Source: Campylobacterales bacterium
Lineage (GTDB): Bacteria; Campylobacterota; Campylobacteria; Campylobacterales; Sulfurospirillaceae
Length of the DNA: 44,255 bases
Direction: 5' to 3'
Assembly: GCA_016930915.1 (NCBI GenBank)
Contig: JAFGFU010000023.1
Location: 1-44,255 of the forward strand
Both the position numbers and the translations under genes were made by a program. The notes under the pieces are model-generated. The model had not been told where the DNA came from. It searched no databases and worked only from the letters and a program-made list of their open reading frames with translations. Below are positions 17,624 to 26,348 of this stretch, in pieces. Every line of letters starts with the position of its first letter. Position 1 is the stretch's first letter.

Positions 17624-17657
17624 AATAGGGGTCAGGGCTAAACTTTTAACTTTTTAA
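17624..17657 (+). repeat. Left 34-bp terminal inverted repeat of the RAYT element
   Basis: It begins AATAGGGGTCAGGGCTAAAC and continues to an AT-rich tail. It is an exact reverse complement of 18444-18477. The transposase stop codon (17646-17648) and its last codons lie inside this repeat. The GGGGTCAG core is reminiscent of ends seen next to other RAYT genes. Confidence 0.95.
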
Positions 17658-18404
17658 GATTTTACTTACGCCTGCAACGCTTAAATGAAGAAATCGAGAA
17701 ATTTCACTTTTTGTATATCTATCTGCATAAGCATTGTTTATGGCAATGTTTCGTTCTGCTTTCTCCTTTACATGTAAAAAATACTCTGTCAATTCTTTTA
17801 CATGTAAAGGTGTAATTTGACCCTCTACCTGCTTATATCGTGTACGATGAAATGCCTCAATACGTTCCACTTCAGTTTCATTTAAAGGGATATTTAAAAC
17901 CTCGAAAAGTTCCTGCGTATGGTATTCTCGTAACACAAAGCTATTTTCTAAAAACAAAGGTATCGCATCTTTAAAAATACTGTAGGTTGCACAATAAGGA
18001 TATGCACCAATTCTTTCACTCATTTTGGCTTTTACAGGATTATTTTCAATGTATTTAAAGAGTGTAAAAAGGTATTGCTCGTCTAAAACAAACCATGACT
18101 TAAAGCGGTCTTGCCACAAATGCCCTACACGGTTATGGCGTTTGTTAAAATAACTAGCATACTGAGCGTTAAGTTGGCGCATGCCTGATGAGAGATTTTC
18201 ACGTTTGTTTTCAAGAAGAATATGGTAGTGATTGTCCATTAAGCAAAAGGAGTGAATGTTAAACTTAAACTCCTTAGCCACAGTTGCCATCAGTTCAATA
18301 AATTTTGCTTTGTCTTTTTCATCTTCGAAAATATTCCCTTTAGCAACGCCTCTGTTATAGATATGATGATACCCTAAACTTTCAATACGTAAACGTCGTG
18401 ACAT
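17646..18404 (-). CDS. REP-associated tyrosine transposase (RAYT, IS200-like)
   Basis: The 252-residue HUH-type single-strand transposase has the opening GYHHIYNRGVAKGNIF. The metal-binding HxH is in MDNHYHILLE (H59, H61), and GHLWQDRFKSW follows. The catalytic tyrosine is in KYIENNPVKA (Y118). Its C-terminal 35 residues look like a small helix-turn-helix (TKSEISRFLHLSVAGVSKIL). RAYTs bind hairpin REP-like DNA and are usually single-copy genes flanked by their recognition palindromes. The start ATG has GAGGGT upstream. Two TTACATGTAA copies (17768, 17798) encode Leu-His-Val-Lys in the linker between catalytic and C-terminal domains. Confidence 0.92.
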   Translation of the reverse strand: MSRRLRIESLGYHHIYNRGVAKGNIFEDEKDKAKFIELMATVAKEFKFNIHSFCLMDNHYHILLENKRENLSSGMRQLNAQYASYFNKRHNRVGHLWQDRFKSWFVLDEQYLFTLFKYIENNPVKAKMSERIGAYPYCATYSIFKDAIPLFLENSFVLREYHTQELFEVLNIPLNETEVERIEAFHRTRYKQVEGQITPLHVKELTEYFLHVKEKAERNIAINNAYADRYTKSEISRFLHLSVAGVSKILKS

Positions 18405-18427
18405 AAAGACCCTCTTTTTTTGATAAA

Positions 18428-18433
18428 ATTATA
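18428..18433 (-). promoter_or_regulatory. -10 box of the transposase gene
   Basis: A perfect TATAAT on the minus strand lies 24 bases before the transposase ATG. The region 17 bases upstream of it, where a -35 would fall, is within the right inverted repeat. Confidence 0.65.
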
Positions 18434-18443
18434 GCACAGTACG

Positions 18444-18477
18444 TTAAAAAGTTAAAAGTTTAGCCCTGACCCCTATT
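18444..18477 (-). repeat. Right 34-bp terminal inverted repeat of the RAYT element
   Basis: Exact reverse complement of 17624-17657. Its outer end (CCCTATT) abuts AAGGA, the ribosome binding site of the plus-strand gene at 18489. Confidence 0.95.
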
Positions 18478-18488
18478 AAGGAAATTTT

Positions 18489-19007
18489 GTGTTTGCTCAT
18501 TTAAATGAAACGCTTCTTAAAGTTGTCGTAATTATTGCTATTCTTGTGATGTTCGTTGTTCTTTACCTTACAGGTATTCTTTTTGTCCTAGGGGTGACAT
18601 CGTATCCTTACATTTTTCTTCATAAGTTCGCTGCACTTTTGATTATTGGGCTTTTAGGTGTGCATGCTTGGTTGCGACGATGCACCATTAAACGGCTATT
18701 ACAAGAGTCTTTTGCGATTCTTACTAATACGCATATTCGCCATGAAGATAACATTGAGTTTTTGATTCATAACACTAAAAACCAATCGTTTCACGAGCTC
18801 TGCTTATGGTTTCAGTGGGATAGTGCTTGGCTTCAAGCAGAGCTTTTAAAAAACCATGTTCACATTCACCGAGTGGAAGATACGTTAAAAACCATTGCCA
18901 AAGCCAATAAAAAAGATATGTTTGAGATATTTTTATTGATGATGAAATTACATGTAGAAAAAAAGAATCCATCTCCTGTGTATAAAAGTTCCTGTTCGAG
19001 TCTGTAA
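18489..19007 (+). CDS. Two-helix membrane protein of unknown function
   Basis: The protein has 172 residues. The N-terminal part has two membrane segments (about 10-33 and 42-60). The second contains YIFLHKFAALLIIGLLGVHAW, similar in style to the histidine-bearing helices of DUF4405/cytochrome b-like proteins. The C-terminal 110 residues are soluble and helical, ending in a Leu-His-Val near-copy of the palindrome motif (18948). The start is a GTG with AAGGA eight bases upstream. The RAYT element ends only 11 bases before the GTG, so any native promoter would lie inside or beyond the element. I do not know the function. Confidence 0.75.
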   Translation: MFAHLNETLLKVVVIIAILVMFVVLYLTGILFVLGVTSYPYIFLHKFAALLIIGLLGVHAWLRRCTIKRLLQESFAILTNTHIRHEDNIEFLIHNTKNQSFHELCLWFQWDSAWLQAELLKNHVHIHRVEDTLKTIAKANKKDMFEIFLLMMKLHVEKKNPSPVYKSSCSSL

Positions 19008-19014
19008 CATTAAT

Positions 19015-19365
19015 TTATTTGTTCGCATCTACAATACGTGAACGGGTAATGAATTGATACCCTTCGTCAATTTCTAATGAAAAAGAGTTTCCAAAGGCAC
19101 TTTTTTCCTCTTTAACATCTAAAATCAGTTGTGAATAACGAAAATATTCAAACTGTTCAGCATCAATAAAAAATTCGCATCCGCCCACTTCACCCATTTT
19201 CACGTTACGAGAGGGGACATGAAAATCTTTTTTTTCATAACACATGGGTGCAGTGCCATCGCAACATCCACCACTTTGGTTAAAAACAAGCTCTCCATGC
19301 TCTTTTTTCAACATCTCAATAACCTTTAAGGCTTCAGGGGTAGCAACAACTCTTTGAAATGACAT
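19015..19365 (-). CDS. DUF779 family protein paired with an aldehyde dehydrogenase
   Basis: The 116-residue protein has the conserved cysteine-rich stretch VFNQSGGCCDGTAPMC (C34, C35, C42) and GEVGGCEFFID. DUF779 genes are typically found beside aldehyde or alcohol dehydrogenase genes, as here; the biochemical role is unknown to me. I use the ATG at 19365, which has AAGGAAG upstream, and not the longer frame from 19395. It lies downstream of the dehydrogenase gene on the same strand, separated by a hairpin. Confidence 0.85.
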   Translation of the reverse strand: MSFQRVVATPEALKVIEMLKKEHGELVFNQSGGCCDGTAPMCYEKKDFHVPSRNVKMGEVGGCEFFIDAEQFEYFRYSQLILDVKEEKSAFGNSFSLEIDEGYQFITRSRIVDANK

Positions 19366-19384
19366 GATACTTCCTTCTAAGGTG

Positions 19385-19411
19385 GCACGGAGCAAAACTC
19401 CGTGCTTTTTT
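19385..19411 (+). terminator. Hairpin between aldehyde dehydrogenase and DUF779 genes
   Basis: An 8-bp perfect stem GCACGGAG / CTCCGTGC with a five-base loop is followed on the plus strand by TTTTTT, a good rightward terminator. On the minus strand, along which both neighbouring genes are read, there is no T-run. There it could act as a stabilising or attenuating hairpin that lowers DUF779 relative to the dehydrogenase. Confidence 0.6.
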
Positions 19412-19414
19412 GGT

Positions 19415-20911
19415 TTAAAAAAATCCTAACGGTTTAAGTGCGTAGGAGGTTAAGATATTTTTGGTATGACGATACGCATTTAACATCATCATATGTGTCT
19501 CTCGCCCAATACCTGATTTTTTATAGCCACCAAAAGAGGCATGCGATGGATAGAGATGATAACAATTCACCCATACACGACCCGCCTCAATACCTCGTGA
19601 CATACGGTGTACTTCATGCACATCCCTAGACCAAACACCTGAGCCTAAACCATAAATCGTATCATTCGCAATAAAGAGCGCTTCTGCCTCATCTTTAAAG
19701 GTTGTCACACAAAGTACAGGTCCAAAAATTTCTTCTTGAAAAATGCGCATTTTATTATGACCTTTAAAAATAGTAGGCTTAATGTAATTACCCTTTGGAA
19801 AGGTTTTATTGTCATACGCTTCACCCCCAATCAAACACTGAGCACCCTCTTCTTTACCAATACGAATGTACTCTAAAATTTTCTCTTTTTGATTGAGTGA
19901 GGCTTGTGCTCCCATTTTTGTGGTTGAATCCAGAGGATTTTCTTGACTAATTGCTTTTACCCTCTCAAGTACACGTTGCATAAAAGGCTCATAAATAGAC
20001 TCATGAATGAGTGCGCGTGATGGGCATGTGCACACTTCACCACTGTTAAAAGCAAACAAAACAAGACCCTCAATGGCTTTGTCCAAAAAGTCATCATCGT
20101 ATGCCATCACCGAAGGGAAGAAAACATTGGGTGATTTTCCACCCAATTCAAGCGTGGATGGAATAATATTTTCCGTAGCATATTGCATAATAAGCTGACC
20201 CGTGGTTGTCTCACCTGTAAAACCTACTTTTTTAATATCAGGATGCGTGGAGAGGTGTTTACCGATTTTTCCACCCGCACCGTTGATAACATTGATGACA
20301 CCTTTGGGTAAAACTTCTTGAATCGTCTCCATCAAAAGTAGAATGGATAAAGGTGTCGCACTCGCAGGTTTAATCACCACGCAGTTTCCAGCAGCCAAAG
20401 CTGGAGCAATCTTCCATGCCGCCATTAAAAGTGGAAAATTCCACGGGATAATTTGCGCAACAACGCCGAGTGGTTCATAAATTTCTTGAGAGATGGTATT
20501 TTCATCCAAATCCGCCACACTTCCTGCTTCACTGCGAATCACTGCGGCAAAGTAACGAAAATGATCCACCACCAAAGGTAAATCCGCTGCTAAGGTTTCA
20601 CGAACCGCTTTTCCATTATCTAAGGTTTCAGAAATCGCTAAAAATTCTAAATTTGCTTCTATTTTATCGGCAATTTTATTGAGCATGTCACTTCTTTGAA
20701 TGACTGAAAAATGTTTATAGCTCTCAAATGCCCTTTTAGCAGCCGCAACAGCTGCATCTACATCAGCCGTGCTTGAACGAGGAATCTTCGTTAAAAGCTC
20801 TCCATCTACAGGAGAAAGATTGTCAAAATATTCACCATTTACGGGCGGAACCCACTTTCCCCCAATAAAATTCTCATACTGTGATCGATAAACAGGTTTA
20901 CTGTACACCAT
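19415..20911 (-). CDS. NAD-dependent aldehyde dehydrogenase, ExaC/AldB type
   Basis: It oxidises acetaldehyde or similar short aldehydes to acids. The 498-residue protein has IPWNFPLLMAAWKIAPALAAGN, VGFTGET, ELGGKSPN (general base E255 in the chosen numbering), and the catalytic region NSGEVCTCPSR (C294, followed by the AldB/ExaC-typical second cysteine C296). The C-terminus reads PFGGYKKSG-like (ASFGGYKKSGIGRE). I chose the ATG at 20911 because AAAGGTGG sits just before it; a GTG at 20920 overlaps that site. It shares a promoter region with the divergent MFS gene. The DUF779 gene downstream supports the ExaC-like assignment. Confidence 0.9.
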   Translation of the reverse strand: MVYSKPVYRSQYENFIGGKWVPPVNGEYFDNLSPVDGELLTKIPRSSTADVDAAVAAAKRAFESYKHFSVIQRSDMLNKIADKIEANLEFLAISETLDNGKAVRETLAADLPLVVDHFRYFAAVIRSEAGSVADLDENTISQEIYEPLGVVAQIIPWNFPLLMAAWKIAPALAAGNCVVIKPASATPLSILLLMETIQEVLPKGVINVINGAGGKIGKHLSTHPDIKKVGFTGETTTGQLIMQYATENIIPSTLELGGKSPNVFFPSVMAYDDDFLDKAIEGLVLFAFNSGEVCTCPSRALIHESIYEPFMQRVLERVKAISQENPLDSTTKMGAQASLNQKEKILEYIRIGKEEGAQCLIGGEAYDNKTFPKGNYIKPTIFKGHNKMRIFQEEIFGPVLCVTTFKDEAEALFIANDTIYGLGSGVWSRDVHEVHRMSRGIEAGRVWVNCYHLYPSHASFGGYKKSGIGRETHMMMLNAYRHTKNILTSYALKPLGFF

Positions 20912-20937
20912 AAAAGCCACCTTTCATTGAGTATATT

Positions 20938-20954
20938 CGGATAGTTTTTATCCG
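20938..20954. promoter_or_regulatory. Dyad in the aldehyde dehydrogenase/MFS divergent promoter region
   Basis: CGGATA and TATCCG form a 6-bp inverted repeat around a five-base spacer, next to a TATACT-like box (20930-20935, minus strand). Such a dyad could be a regulator site for the dehydrogenase, but no regulator gene is adjacent. Confidence 0.35.
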
Positions 20955-21059
20955 TTAAAAACTCTATTCCTTTCATCTTTAAACTTGTAGATAAAAGCGA
21001 AACTAACTCTTTTTCTTAACTTTTTACTCTTTTCTTTCATCGAATTATCAAGATTTTGT

Positions 21060-21065
21060 TATACT
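21060..21065 (+). promoter_or_regulatory. Probable -10 box of the MFS transporter gene
   Basis: TATACT in the context GTTATACTTTG lies 31 bases before the ATG at 21096, a spacing that fits a short leader. Confidence 0.5.
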
Positions 21066-21095
21066 TTGCTCTTTTATTGACGAAGGACTTTCACT

Positions 21096-22409
21096 ATGAA
21101 ACACCATACCTCTGCTTCTAAACGGCTTTTAAATACGCAAGATTACAAAACACTCTCACTCTCTGCTTTTGGTGGTGCTTTGGAGTTTTACGATTTTATT
21201 ATTTTTGTTTTCTTTTCTAAAGTGATTGGATCACTCTTTTTCCCTGCTGATATGCCTGTGTGGCTGAGCCAACTTCAAACCTTTGGAATTTTTGCCGCAG
21301 GCTATTTGGCTCGCCCTTTTGGTGGCATTGTGATGGCACACTTTGGCGACCTTTTTGGTAGAAAACGCATGTTTACCTTCAGTATTCTTTTAATGGCTAT
21401 TCCGACACTGCTGATTGGTTGTTTACCCACCTATAGTGAACTAGGATATATTGCACCTGTGTTGCTTCTTCTTTTAAGAATTTCTCAGGGTTTAGCAGTA
21501 GGCGGTGAGATTCCAGGTGCTTGGACATTTGTGGCAGAACATGTTCCCAAAGATAAGGTAGGGCTTGCGTGTGGAACGCTGACTTCTGGACTCACGCTTG
21601 GAATTTTATTGGGTTCCTTGGTTTCTATCTTGATGCAGAGCAATTTTAGCGCTCAAGAGATGCACGACTGGGCGTGGAGAGTTCCTTTTATTGTCGGCGG
21701 TATCTTTGGCTTTATTGCCATGTATCTAAGACGTTGGTTAAAAGAAACGCCTATTTTTCTTGAAATGCAAAAACGAACCAAACAAGAAGAGTCCAAAAAG
21801 CTCCCTGTGTGGAACGTCCTTTCTCATCACCTACCGCAAACCATCCTCTCTATACTTCTTACATGGGTACTCTCTGCTGGGATTATGGTTATTATCGTCA
21901 CGGCGCACGTTTACCTACAAGGGCAGTTTCACTTTGAAGAAATGGATGTTTCCTTTTCACGTCTTTTAGCCACAGCGGGTTTAGCATTGGGCTGTGTTTT
22001 TTATGGGTATCTAGCCGATAAATTTTCCATTGGAAAAGTGATTTTGTGGGGCTGTATTTTCGTTATTTTAGCCACTATTCTTTTCTTTTTCACCCTCTCT
22101 TTTGGTGTCACATTTTTATACGTTGCTTATCCTATTGTCGGCTTTAGCATTGGTATCGTGGGTGCGTTTCCTTACTACATGGTGAGAGCCTTCCCTGCAA
22201 AAGTGCGTTACAGTGGTGTCGCATTTTCTTTTAACATCTCTTATGCGATTACAGGGGCTTTAACCTCGTTCCTCATTCCTATTTTGGCGAATTTCTTTAA
22301 TAAATACGCTGCAGGATTTTACGTTATAGCTGTTTATGTTTTAGGTGCATTGATTGGCTGGTACTTGATGGCTAAAAATGTGGAAGAGACACTCTGCGAG
22401 GATATTTAA
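21096..22409 (+). CDS. MFS transporter, metabolite:H+ symporter (MHS) family
   Basis: This 437-residue, probably twelve-helix importer belongs to the ProP/KgtP/ShiA group. It shows the MHS opening GGALEFYDFIIFVFFSKVIGSLFF, the loop 2-3 motif HFGDLFGRKRMF, RISQGLAVGGEIPGAWTFVAEH (helix 4-5) and the cytoplasmic RRWLKETPIFLEM. Substrates in this family are organic acids, betaine-like osmolytes or shikimate; which one applies cannot be read here. The ATG has GAAGGA eight bases upstream. It is divergent from the aldehyde dehydrogenase. Its stop codon is part of a palindromic terminator. Confidence 0.9.
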   Translation: MKHHTSASKRLLNTQDYKTLSLSAFGGALEFYDFIIFVFFSKVIGSLFFPADMPVWLSQLQTFGIFAAGYLARPFGGIVMAHFGDLFGRKRMFTFSILLMAIPTLLIGCLPTYSELGYIAPVLLLLLRISQGLAVGGEIPGAWTFVAEHVPKDKVGLACGTLTSGLTLGILLGSLVSILMQSNFSAQEMHDWAWRVPFIVGGIFGFIAMYLRRWLKETPIFLEMQKRTKQEESKKLPVWNVLSHHLPQTILSILLTWVLSAGIMVIIVTAHVYLQGQFHFEEMDVSFSRLLATAGLALGCVFYGYLADKFSIGKVILWGCIFVILATILFFFTLSFGVTFLYVAYPIVGFSIGIVGAFPYYMVRAFPAKVRYSGVAFSFNISYAITGALTSFLIPILANFFNKYAAGFYVIAVYVLGALIGWYLMAKNVEETLCEDI

Positions 22410-22434
22410 AAGGCTTTACATGTAAAGCCTTTTA
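22407..22434. terminator. 28-bp perfect palindrome forming a shared terminator
   Basis: A 28-base perfect palindrome centred on TTACATGTAA (22416-22425), with arms TAAAAGGCT and AGCCTTTTA, lies between the converging MFS and comF genes. It begins with the MFS stop codon TAA and ends with the comF stop (TTA on the plus strand). In RNA it would form a long G/C-anchored hairpin ending in U residues in both directions. Confidence 0.8.
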
Positions 22435-23004
22435 TCCCTCCTTGGCATCGGCTAAAACCAGTGCGAAGAGGACATTGATACCTTGTGTTTGTAATACTTT
22501 ATGCGCCTCTTGTAAGGTACACCCTGTCGTAATAATATCATCAATCAAAATGACATCCATTCCTTCTTGACATGTAAGAACAAAATCTCGTTTATTTGCT
22601 TCTCTAAATGCTCTACTTTTTCCCGAATAGCTCTCATGATTTTGTGCTCTTAAACTTCCATATAGAGGCGTAAGATAGGGTTTGGTTGCCTTGGCTAAAA
22701 TGGCGCTATGCGAATAACCGTGTCTTACATGATCATCAATAGGGAGCGCATAAAGCTCTTTGGGAAGTTCAAAGGTTTTGAGAAATTCATAAAAGGTATG
22801 ACGTCCTAATTGAGCAAAAATCTTTGCACCCACAAAGGTGTGTTTGGTATGTAATAAAGGAGCAATATCGCTGTAACGATAGAATGAGTAAACCCGAAGC
22901 CCATCTTCGAGGATTCTAAAAGCAGGTGTTGGTGTTAAAAGGGTTGAAAGACAGGTTTTGCAAAGAGGTTGCCAACTGAGGTTTAAACAAAGATGGCAAC
23001 GCAT
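22432..23004 (-). CDS. comF: ComF-family phosphoribosyltransferase-like protein
   Basis: The 190-residue protein has an N-terminal zinc-finger pair (C3, C6, C15, C18) and a type I PRTase fold with the PRPP loop VILIDDIITTGCTL. ComF relatives are needed for natural transformation in several bacteria; C. jejuni has a homologue called CtsW by some authors. The start ATG directly abuts a TTACATGTAA copy (23005-23014) and lacks a clear ribosome site. It lies 13 bases after lepA, so coupling to lepA is likely. Confidence 0.85.
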   Translation of the reverse strand: MRCHLCLNLSWQPLCKTCLSTLLTPTPAFRILEDGLRVYSFYRYSDIAPLLHTKHTFVGAKIFAQLGRHTFYEFLKTFELPKELYALPIDDHVRHGYSHSAILAKATKPYLTPLYGSLRAQNHESYSGKSRAFREANKRDFVLTCQEGMDVILIDDIITTGCTLQEAHKVLQTQGINVLFALVLADAKEG

Positions 23005-23017
23005 TTACATGTAAAGA

Positions 23018-24811
23018 TTAGTCGATTTTAAGAATGGTTAAAAAAGCCTCTTGCGGAAGCTGCACTTTGCCAATCGCTTTCATACGCTTTTTACCCTCTT
23101 TTTGTTTTTCTAAAAGTTTTCGCTTCCTCGTAATATCTCCACCGTAACATTTTGCGGTGACGTTTTTACCCATTGATTTAACCGTTTCTCGTGCAATGAC
23201 TTTATTGCCAATGCTCGCTTGAATCGCCACTTCAAAAAGTTGCCTTGGAACAATCTCTTTCATCGCTTTGACAAAATCACGCCCTCTGGTTTGCGCACTC
23301 ACACGTGGCACAATAATGGAAAGTGCATCCACAGGCTCACCAGCAACTAGTAAATCAAGCTTCACCAAATCACCGACTTGGTACCCAATAGGCTCGTAAT
23401 CAAAGCTGGCGTACCCTTTAGAGACCGATTTGAGTTTATCGTAAAAGTCCATTACGATTTCATTGAGGGGAATCTCATACTCCAAAAGTACACGCTCTGG
23501 GCTTAGATAGTCCATCTTTTTTTGCATACCGCGTTTGTTATTCATCAAAATGATGATGTTACCCAAAAACTCCGTTGGCGTTAAAACCGTCGCTTTAACA
23601 TACGGCTCTTGAATCTCTTCAAATTCATTGACAGGCGGAAGTTGACTTGGATTTTGAATCTCTAAAATAGCCCCTTTGGTCGTTTTCACTTTATAGGTAA
23701 CGGTTGGTGCTGTGGCGATGAGATCAAGGTCAAATTCCCTCTCCAAACGCTCTTTAATGACTTCCATATGCAGTAGGCCTAAGAAACCAACCCTAAAACC
23801 AAAACCAAGCGCTGCTGATGTTTCAGGCTCATAAGAGATGCTTGAGTCATTGAGCTTCAGTTTATCCAGTGCATCTCTTAGCTCTTCAAATTTATCGGTT
23901 TCAATCGGATAGAGTCCCGCAAATACGAACTGTTTGACCTCTTTAAAGCCACCCACAGCTTCAGCAGTTTTATTGCGATTGTCAGTGATGGTATCGCCCA
24001 CTCTGACATCACCTACGTTTTTAAGCCCAAGAACAACAATACCCACTTCACCCGTTTTGATGATAGGTGTTTTTTCAAGCACAAGGGGATGCGGATACAT
24101 AAGGTTCAACACTTCGTGTTTTTTACCCGTACCCATGACATAAATTTCTTGTCCTTTTTTAATCGCGCCATCATAAACCCGAACCAACGCAAGAGCGCCC
24201 AGATAGTTATCAAACCAACTATCGTAAATCAATGCCTTTGTTGGGGCATTCTCATCACCTTTTGGTGCAGGAATTTTATCGACAAGGGTGTCAAGAAGTT
24301 CTCTAATACCAATACCACTTTTAGCACTTACGCTTAAAGCTTCAGAACAATCAAGCCCAATAGTATGCTCGATCTCATCTTTCACACGCTCAGGATCAGC
24401 CGCAGGTAAATCTATTTTGTTGATGACGGGGATAATTTCTAAGTTATTTTCAAGAGCGATATAGACGTTTGCAATCGTTTGCGCTTCAACACCTTGGCTT
24501 GCATCAACCACTAAAAGTGCGCCATCGCTGGAAGCCAAAGAGCGACTGACTTCATACGAGAAGTCCACGTGACCGGGAGTGTCGATAAGATTGAGAATAT
24601 AAGGCTCTCCATCTTTCACATAGGTCAAACGTACACTTTGCGCCTTAATCGTAATACCACGCTCTTTTTCGATGTCCATGGTGTCCATCATCTGCGTGGT
24701 CATTTCACGCTCACTGACCGCACCACACTCTTGAATCAAACGATCCGCTAAGGTACTTTTACCATGGTCAATATGCGCAATAATTGAGAAGTTACGAATA
24801 TGTTTCTGCAT
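23018..24811 (-). CDS. lepA: Elongation factor 4 (LepA)
   Basis: This ribosome-associated GTPase of 597 residues acts on translating or assembling ribosomes. GTPase motifs are AHIDHGKST (G1, 12-20), the switch I threonine in ERGITI, DTPGH (G3) and NKIDLP (G4). The C-terminal LepA-specific domain includes [22 protein letters not shown]. The start overlaps the prs stop by one base (TAATG), so the two are translationally coupled. Confidence 0.98.
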   Translation of the reverse strand: MQKHIRNFSIIAHIDHGKSTLADRLIQECGAVSEREMTTQMMDTMDIEKERGITIKAQSVRLTYVKDGEPYILNLIDTPGHVDFSYEVSRSLASSDGALLVVDASQGVEAQTIANVYIALENNLEIIPVINKIDLPAADPERVKDEIEHTIGLDCSEALSVSAKSGIGIRELLDTLVDKIPAPKGDENAPTKALIYDSWFDNYLGALALVRVYDGAIKKGQEIYVMGTGKKHEVLNLMYPHPLVLEKTPIIKTGEVGIVVLGLKNVGDVRVGDTITDNRNKTAEAVGGFKEVKQFVFAGLYPIETDKFEELRDALDKLKLNDSSISYEPETSAALGFGFRVGFLGLLHMEVIKERLEREFDLDLIATAPTVTYKVKTTKGAILEIQNPSQLPPVNEFEEIQEPYVKATVLTPTEFLGNIIILMNNKRGMQKKMDYLSPERVLLEYEIPLNEIVMDFYDKLKSVSKGYASFDYEPIGYQVGDLVKLDLLVAGEPVDALSIIVPRVSAQTRGRDFVKAMKEIVPRQLFEVAIQASIGNKVIARETVKSMGKNVTAKCYGGDITRKRKLLEKQKEGKKRMKAIGKVQLPQEAFLTILKID

Positions 24812-25740
24812 TAGATAAAGAGTCCATTGACGCTTTCATTGTGGTAGACACGACGAATGACTTCGGCAAAAACGGGTGCTACGCTGAGCACTTTAATTCT
24901 TTCATTGGCTTCTTTTAATGGAATGGTATCCGTAACGACCAATTCGTCCAATTCACCTTTTGCCAAACGCTCATACGCAGGACCGCTTAAAACCGCATGC
25001 GTACAACATGCCATGACGCTGGTTGCACCTTTTTTCTTTAAGACTTCCGCTGCTTTAACAATAGTTCCAGCGGTATCAATCATATCATCGACTAAAATAA
25101 CATCTTTACCTGTAACATCTCCGATGATATTCATCACTTCAGATTCATTGGCTTTTTCACGGCGTTTATCGACAATGACCATATCCACGCCTAGAAGTTT
25201 TGCAAAACTTCGTGCACGAGCAACGCCTCCAATATCAGGGCTTGCGATAATAGGATTTTTAAGATTTTTAGCTTTCACATAATCATTAAAAACGATAGAG
25301 CCATAGAGGTTATCGACGGGAATATCAAAAAAGCCTTGAATTTGACCTGCGTGCAAGTCAATCGTAACCACACGATCAATTCCTGCAGTTTGCATCATAT
25401 TCGCAACGAGTTTGGCTGTAATAGGAACACGAGGGGCTGCTTTTCTATCTTGTCTTGCGTATCCAAAGTAAGGGACAACAGCGGTAATGCTATTGGCTGA
25501 ACTTCGTCTTAGGGCATCTGTTAAAATTAACAACTCCATCAAGTTAATATTAGCAGGTGCACACGTTGACTGAATAATAAACACATCTTTACCACGTACA
25601 CTTTCACTCACTTGAACACTGATTTCTCCATCGCTAAAACGCTTAATTTCAGCTGCCGAAAGAGGCAAAGAAAGATGTTTAGCTACTCTTTTTGCAAACT
25701 CTGGATTTGCTGTTCCTGCAAAGACTTTATAGCCTCTCAT
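24811..25740 (-). CDS. prs: Ribose-phosphate pyrophosphokinase
   Basis: It makes PRPP from ribose 5-phosphate and ATP for nucleotide, histidine and tryptophan synthesis. The 309-residue protein shows [19 protein letters not shown], the catalytic flexible-loop region SRVPITAK-like (PRVPITAK), the ribose-binding KRR and the PRPP loop [14 protein letters not shown]. Two in-frame ATGs lie two codons apart (25746 and 25740). The AAAGGA site is too close to the first, so I prefer the second. A TAAAAT box lies upstream. Confidence 0.97.
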   Translation of the reverse strand: MRGYKVFAGTANPEFAKRVAKHLSLPLSAAEIKRFSDGEISVQVSESVRGKDVFIIQSTCAPANINLMELLILTDALRRSSANSITAVVPYFGYARQDRKAAPRVPITAKLVANMMQTAGIDRVVTIDLHAGQIQGFFDIPVDNLYGSIVFNDYVKAKNLKNPIIASPDIGGVARARSFAKLLGVDMVIVDKRREKANESEVMNIIGDVTGKDVILVDDMIDTAGTIVKAAEVLKKKGATSVMACCTHAVLSGPAYERLAKGELDELVVTDTIPLKEANERIKVLSVAPVFAEVIRRVYHNESVNGLFI

Positions 25741-25772
25741 ATTCATATTTCCTTTACATTAAATAATGCTTT

Positions 25773-25778
25773 ATTTTA
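25773..25778 (-). promoter_or_regulatory. Probable -10 box of the prs-lepA-comF operon
   Basis: TAAAAT in the context GCTAAAATAAAG on the minus strand, 32 bases before the chosen prs start, matches the box before gyrA. The opposite strand of this 120-bp divergent gap has a CATAAT box (25828-25833) that may serve the DUF4405 gene. Confidence 0.5.
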
Positions 25779-25860
25779 GCGCATAGGGACTTAAGGTAGC
25801 GTTAATACTTTTTTAATCCAAAAGTGCCATAATGTCATAAGAGTTCTTAGGAGGTTTCTC

Positions 25861-26325
25861 ATGAACAGCTTGCGTCGCTTTATTTCCCTCTCGCTTTTTT
25901 TCTCATTTCTTATCATGTCATATACGGGTATCATTCTTTTTTTAGCGCCCAAAGGACGTGTGGCAAACGCTACAAACTGGGAACTTTTCGGGTTGGATAA
26001 AACACAATTTTCCAATTTACATGTAAGTGTTATGGTACTTTTTTTAATAGGCATGCTTTTTCATATCTACCTCAATTGGAACGCACTTTTTAACTACTTA
26101 AAAAACAAAAGCAGAGAAGTTTCACTTCTGAACAAAGAGTTTCTTTTAGCCTTAGGTATTAATCTTTTGTTTGTGATAGGAACCCTTTTGTATTGGGTGC
26201 CGTTTGAAACATTTTTTGATTTTCAAGACCAACTTAAATCTTCATGGGAAAAACCACAAACCTCTTCCAATCAAAAGAGTGATACACATACCTATGGAAG
26301 ACAAAAGCTGAAAATACACCCTTAA
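25861..26325 (+). CDS. DUF4405-like membrane protein
   Basis: The 154-residue protein has three predicted membrane segments (about 7-29, 52-72 and 95-115). Histidines are placed as in DUF4405 and cytochrome b-like membrane proteins: H54 in the Leu-His-Val copy and H68 in LFHIYLNWNALFNYL. A proline-, lysine- and histidine-rich soluble tail follows. It may bind haem, but this is inference. The ATG has a very strong TTAGGAGG site. A TTACATGTAA copy (26017) lies inside a membrane helix. It is followed by the EF-hand gene 23 bases later. Confidence 0.75.
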   Translation: MNSLRRFISLSLFFSFLIMSYTGIILFLAPKGRVANATNWELFGLDKTQFSNLHVSVMVLFLIGMLFHIYLNWNALFNYLKNKSREVSLLNKEFLLALGINLLFVIGTLLYWVPFETFFDFQDQLKSSWEKPQTSSNQKSDTHTYGRQKLKIHP

Positions 26326-26348
26326 AAAATCTCAAACAAGGAGTCAAC

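Larger units (their letters stand above)
17624..18477. mobile_element. RAYT-type single-gene element with perfect 34-bp inverted ends
   Basis: An 854-base unit consists of one transposase gene with its own promoter between perfect inverted repeats. It sits between the gyrA promoter and a divergent membrane-protein gene. No flanking target duplication is evident: the left flank ends TTTTC and the right flank starts AAGGA. The right repeat ends beside the ribosome binding site of the next gene. Two internal TTACATGTAA copies show it carries the host's repeat, which argues for long residence in this lineage. Confidence 0.85.

Noticed and set aside
17646-18404. The RAYT enzyme as the agent that spreads TTACATGTAA
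   Set aside because: RAYT targets are longer hairpins with a conserved adjacent tetranucleotide; the 10-bp word has no constant flanks and does not resemble the element's own 34-bp ends. It remains untested.
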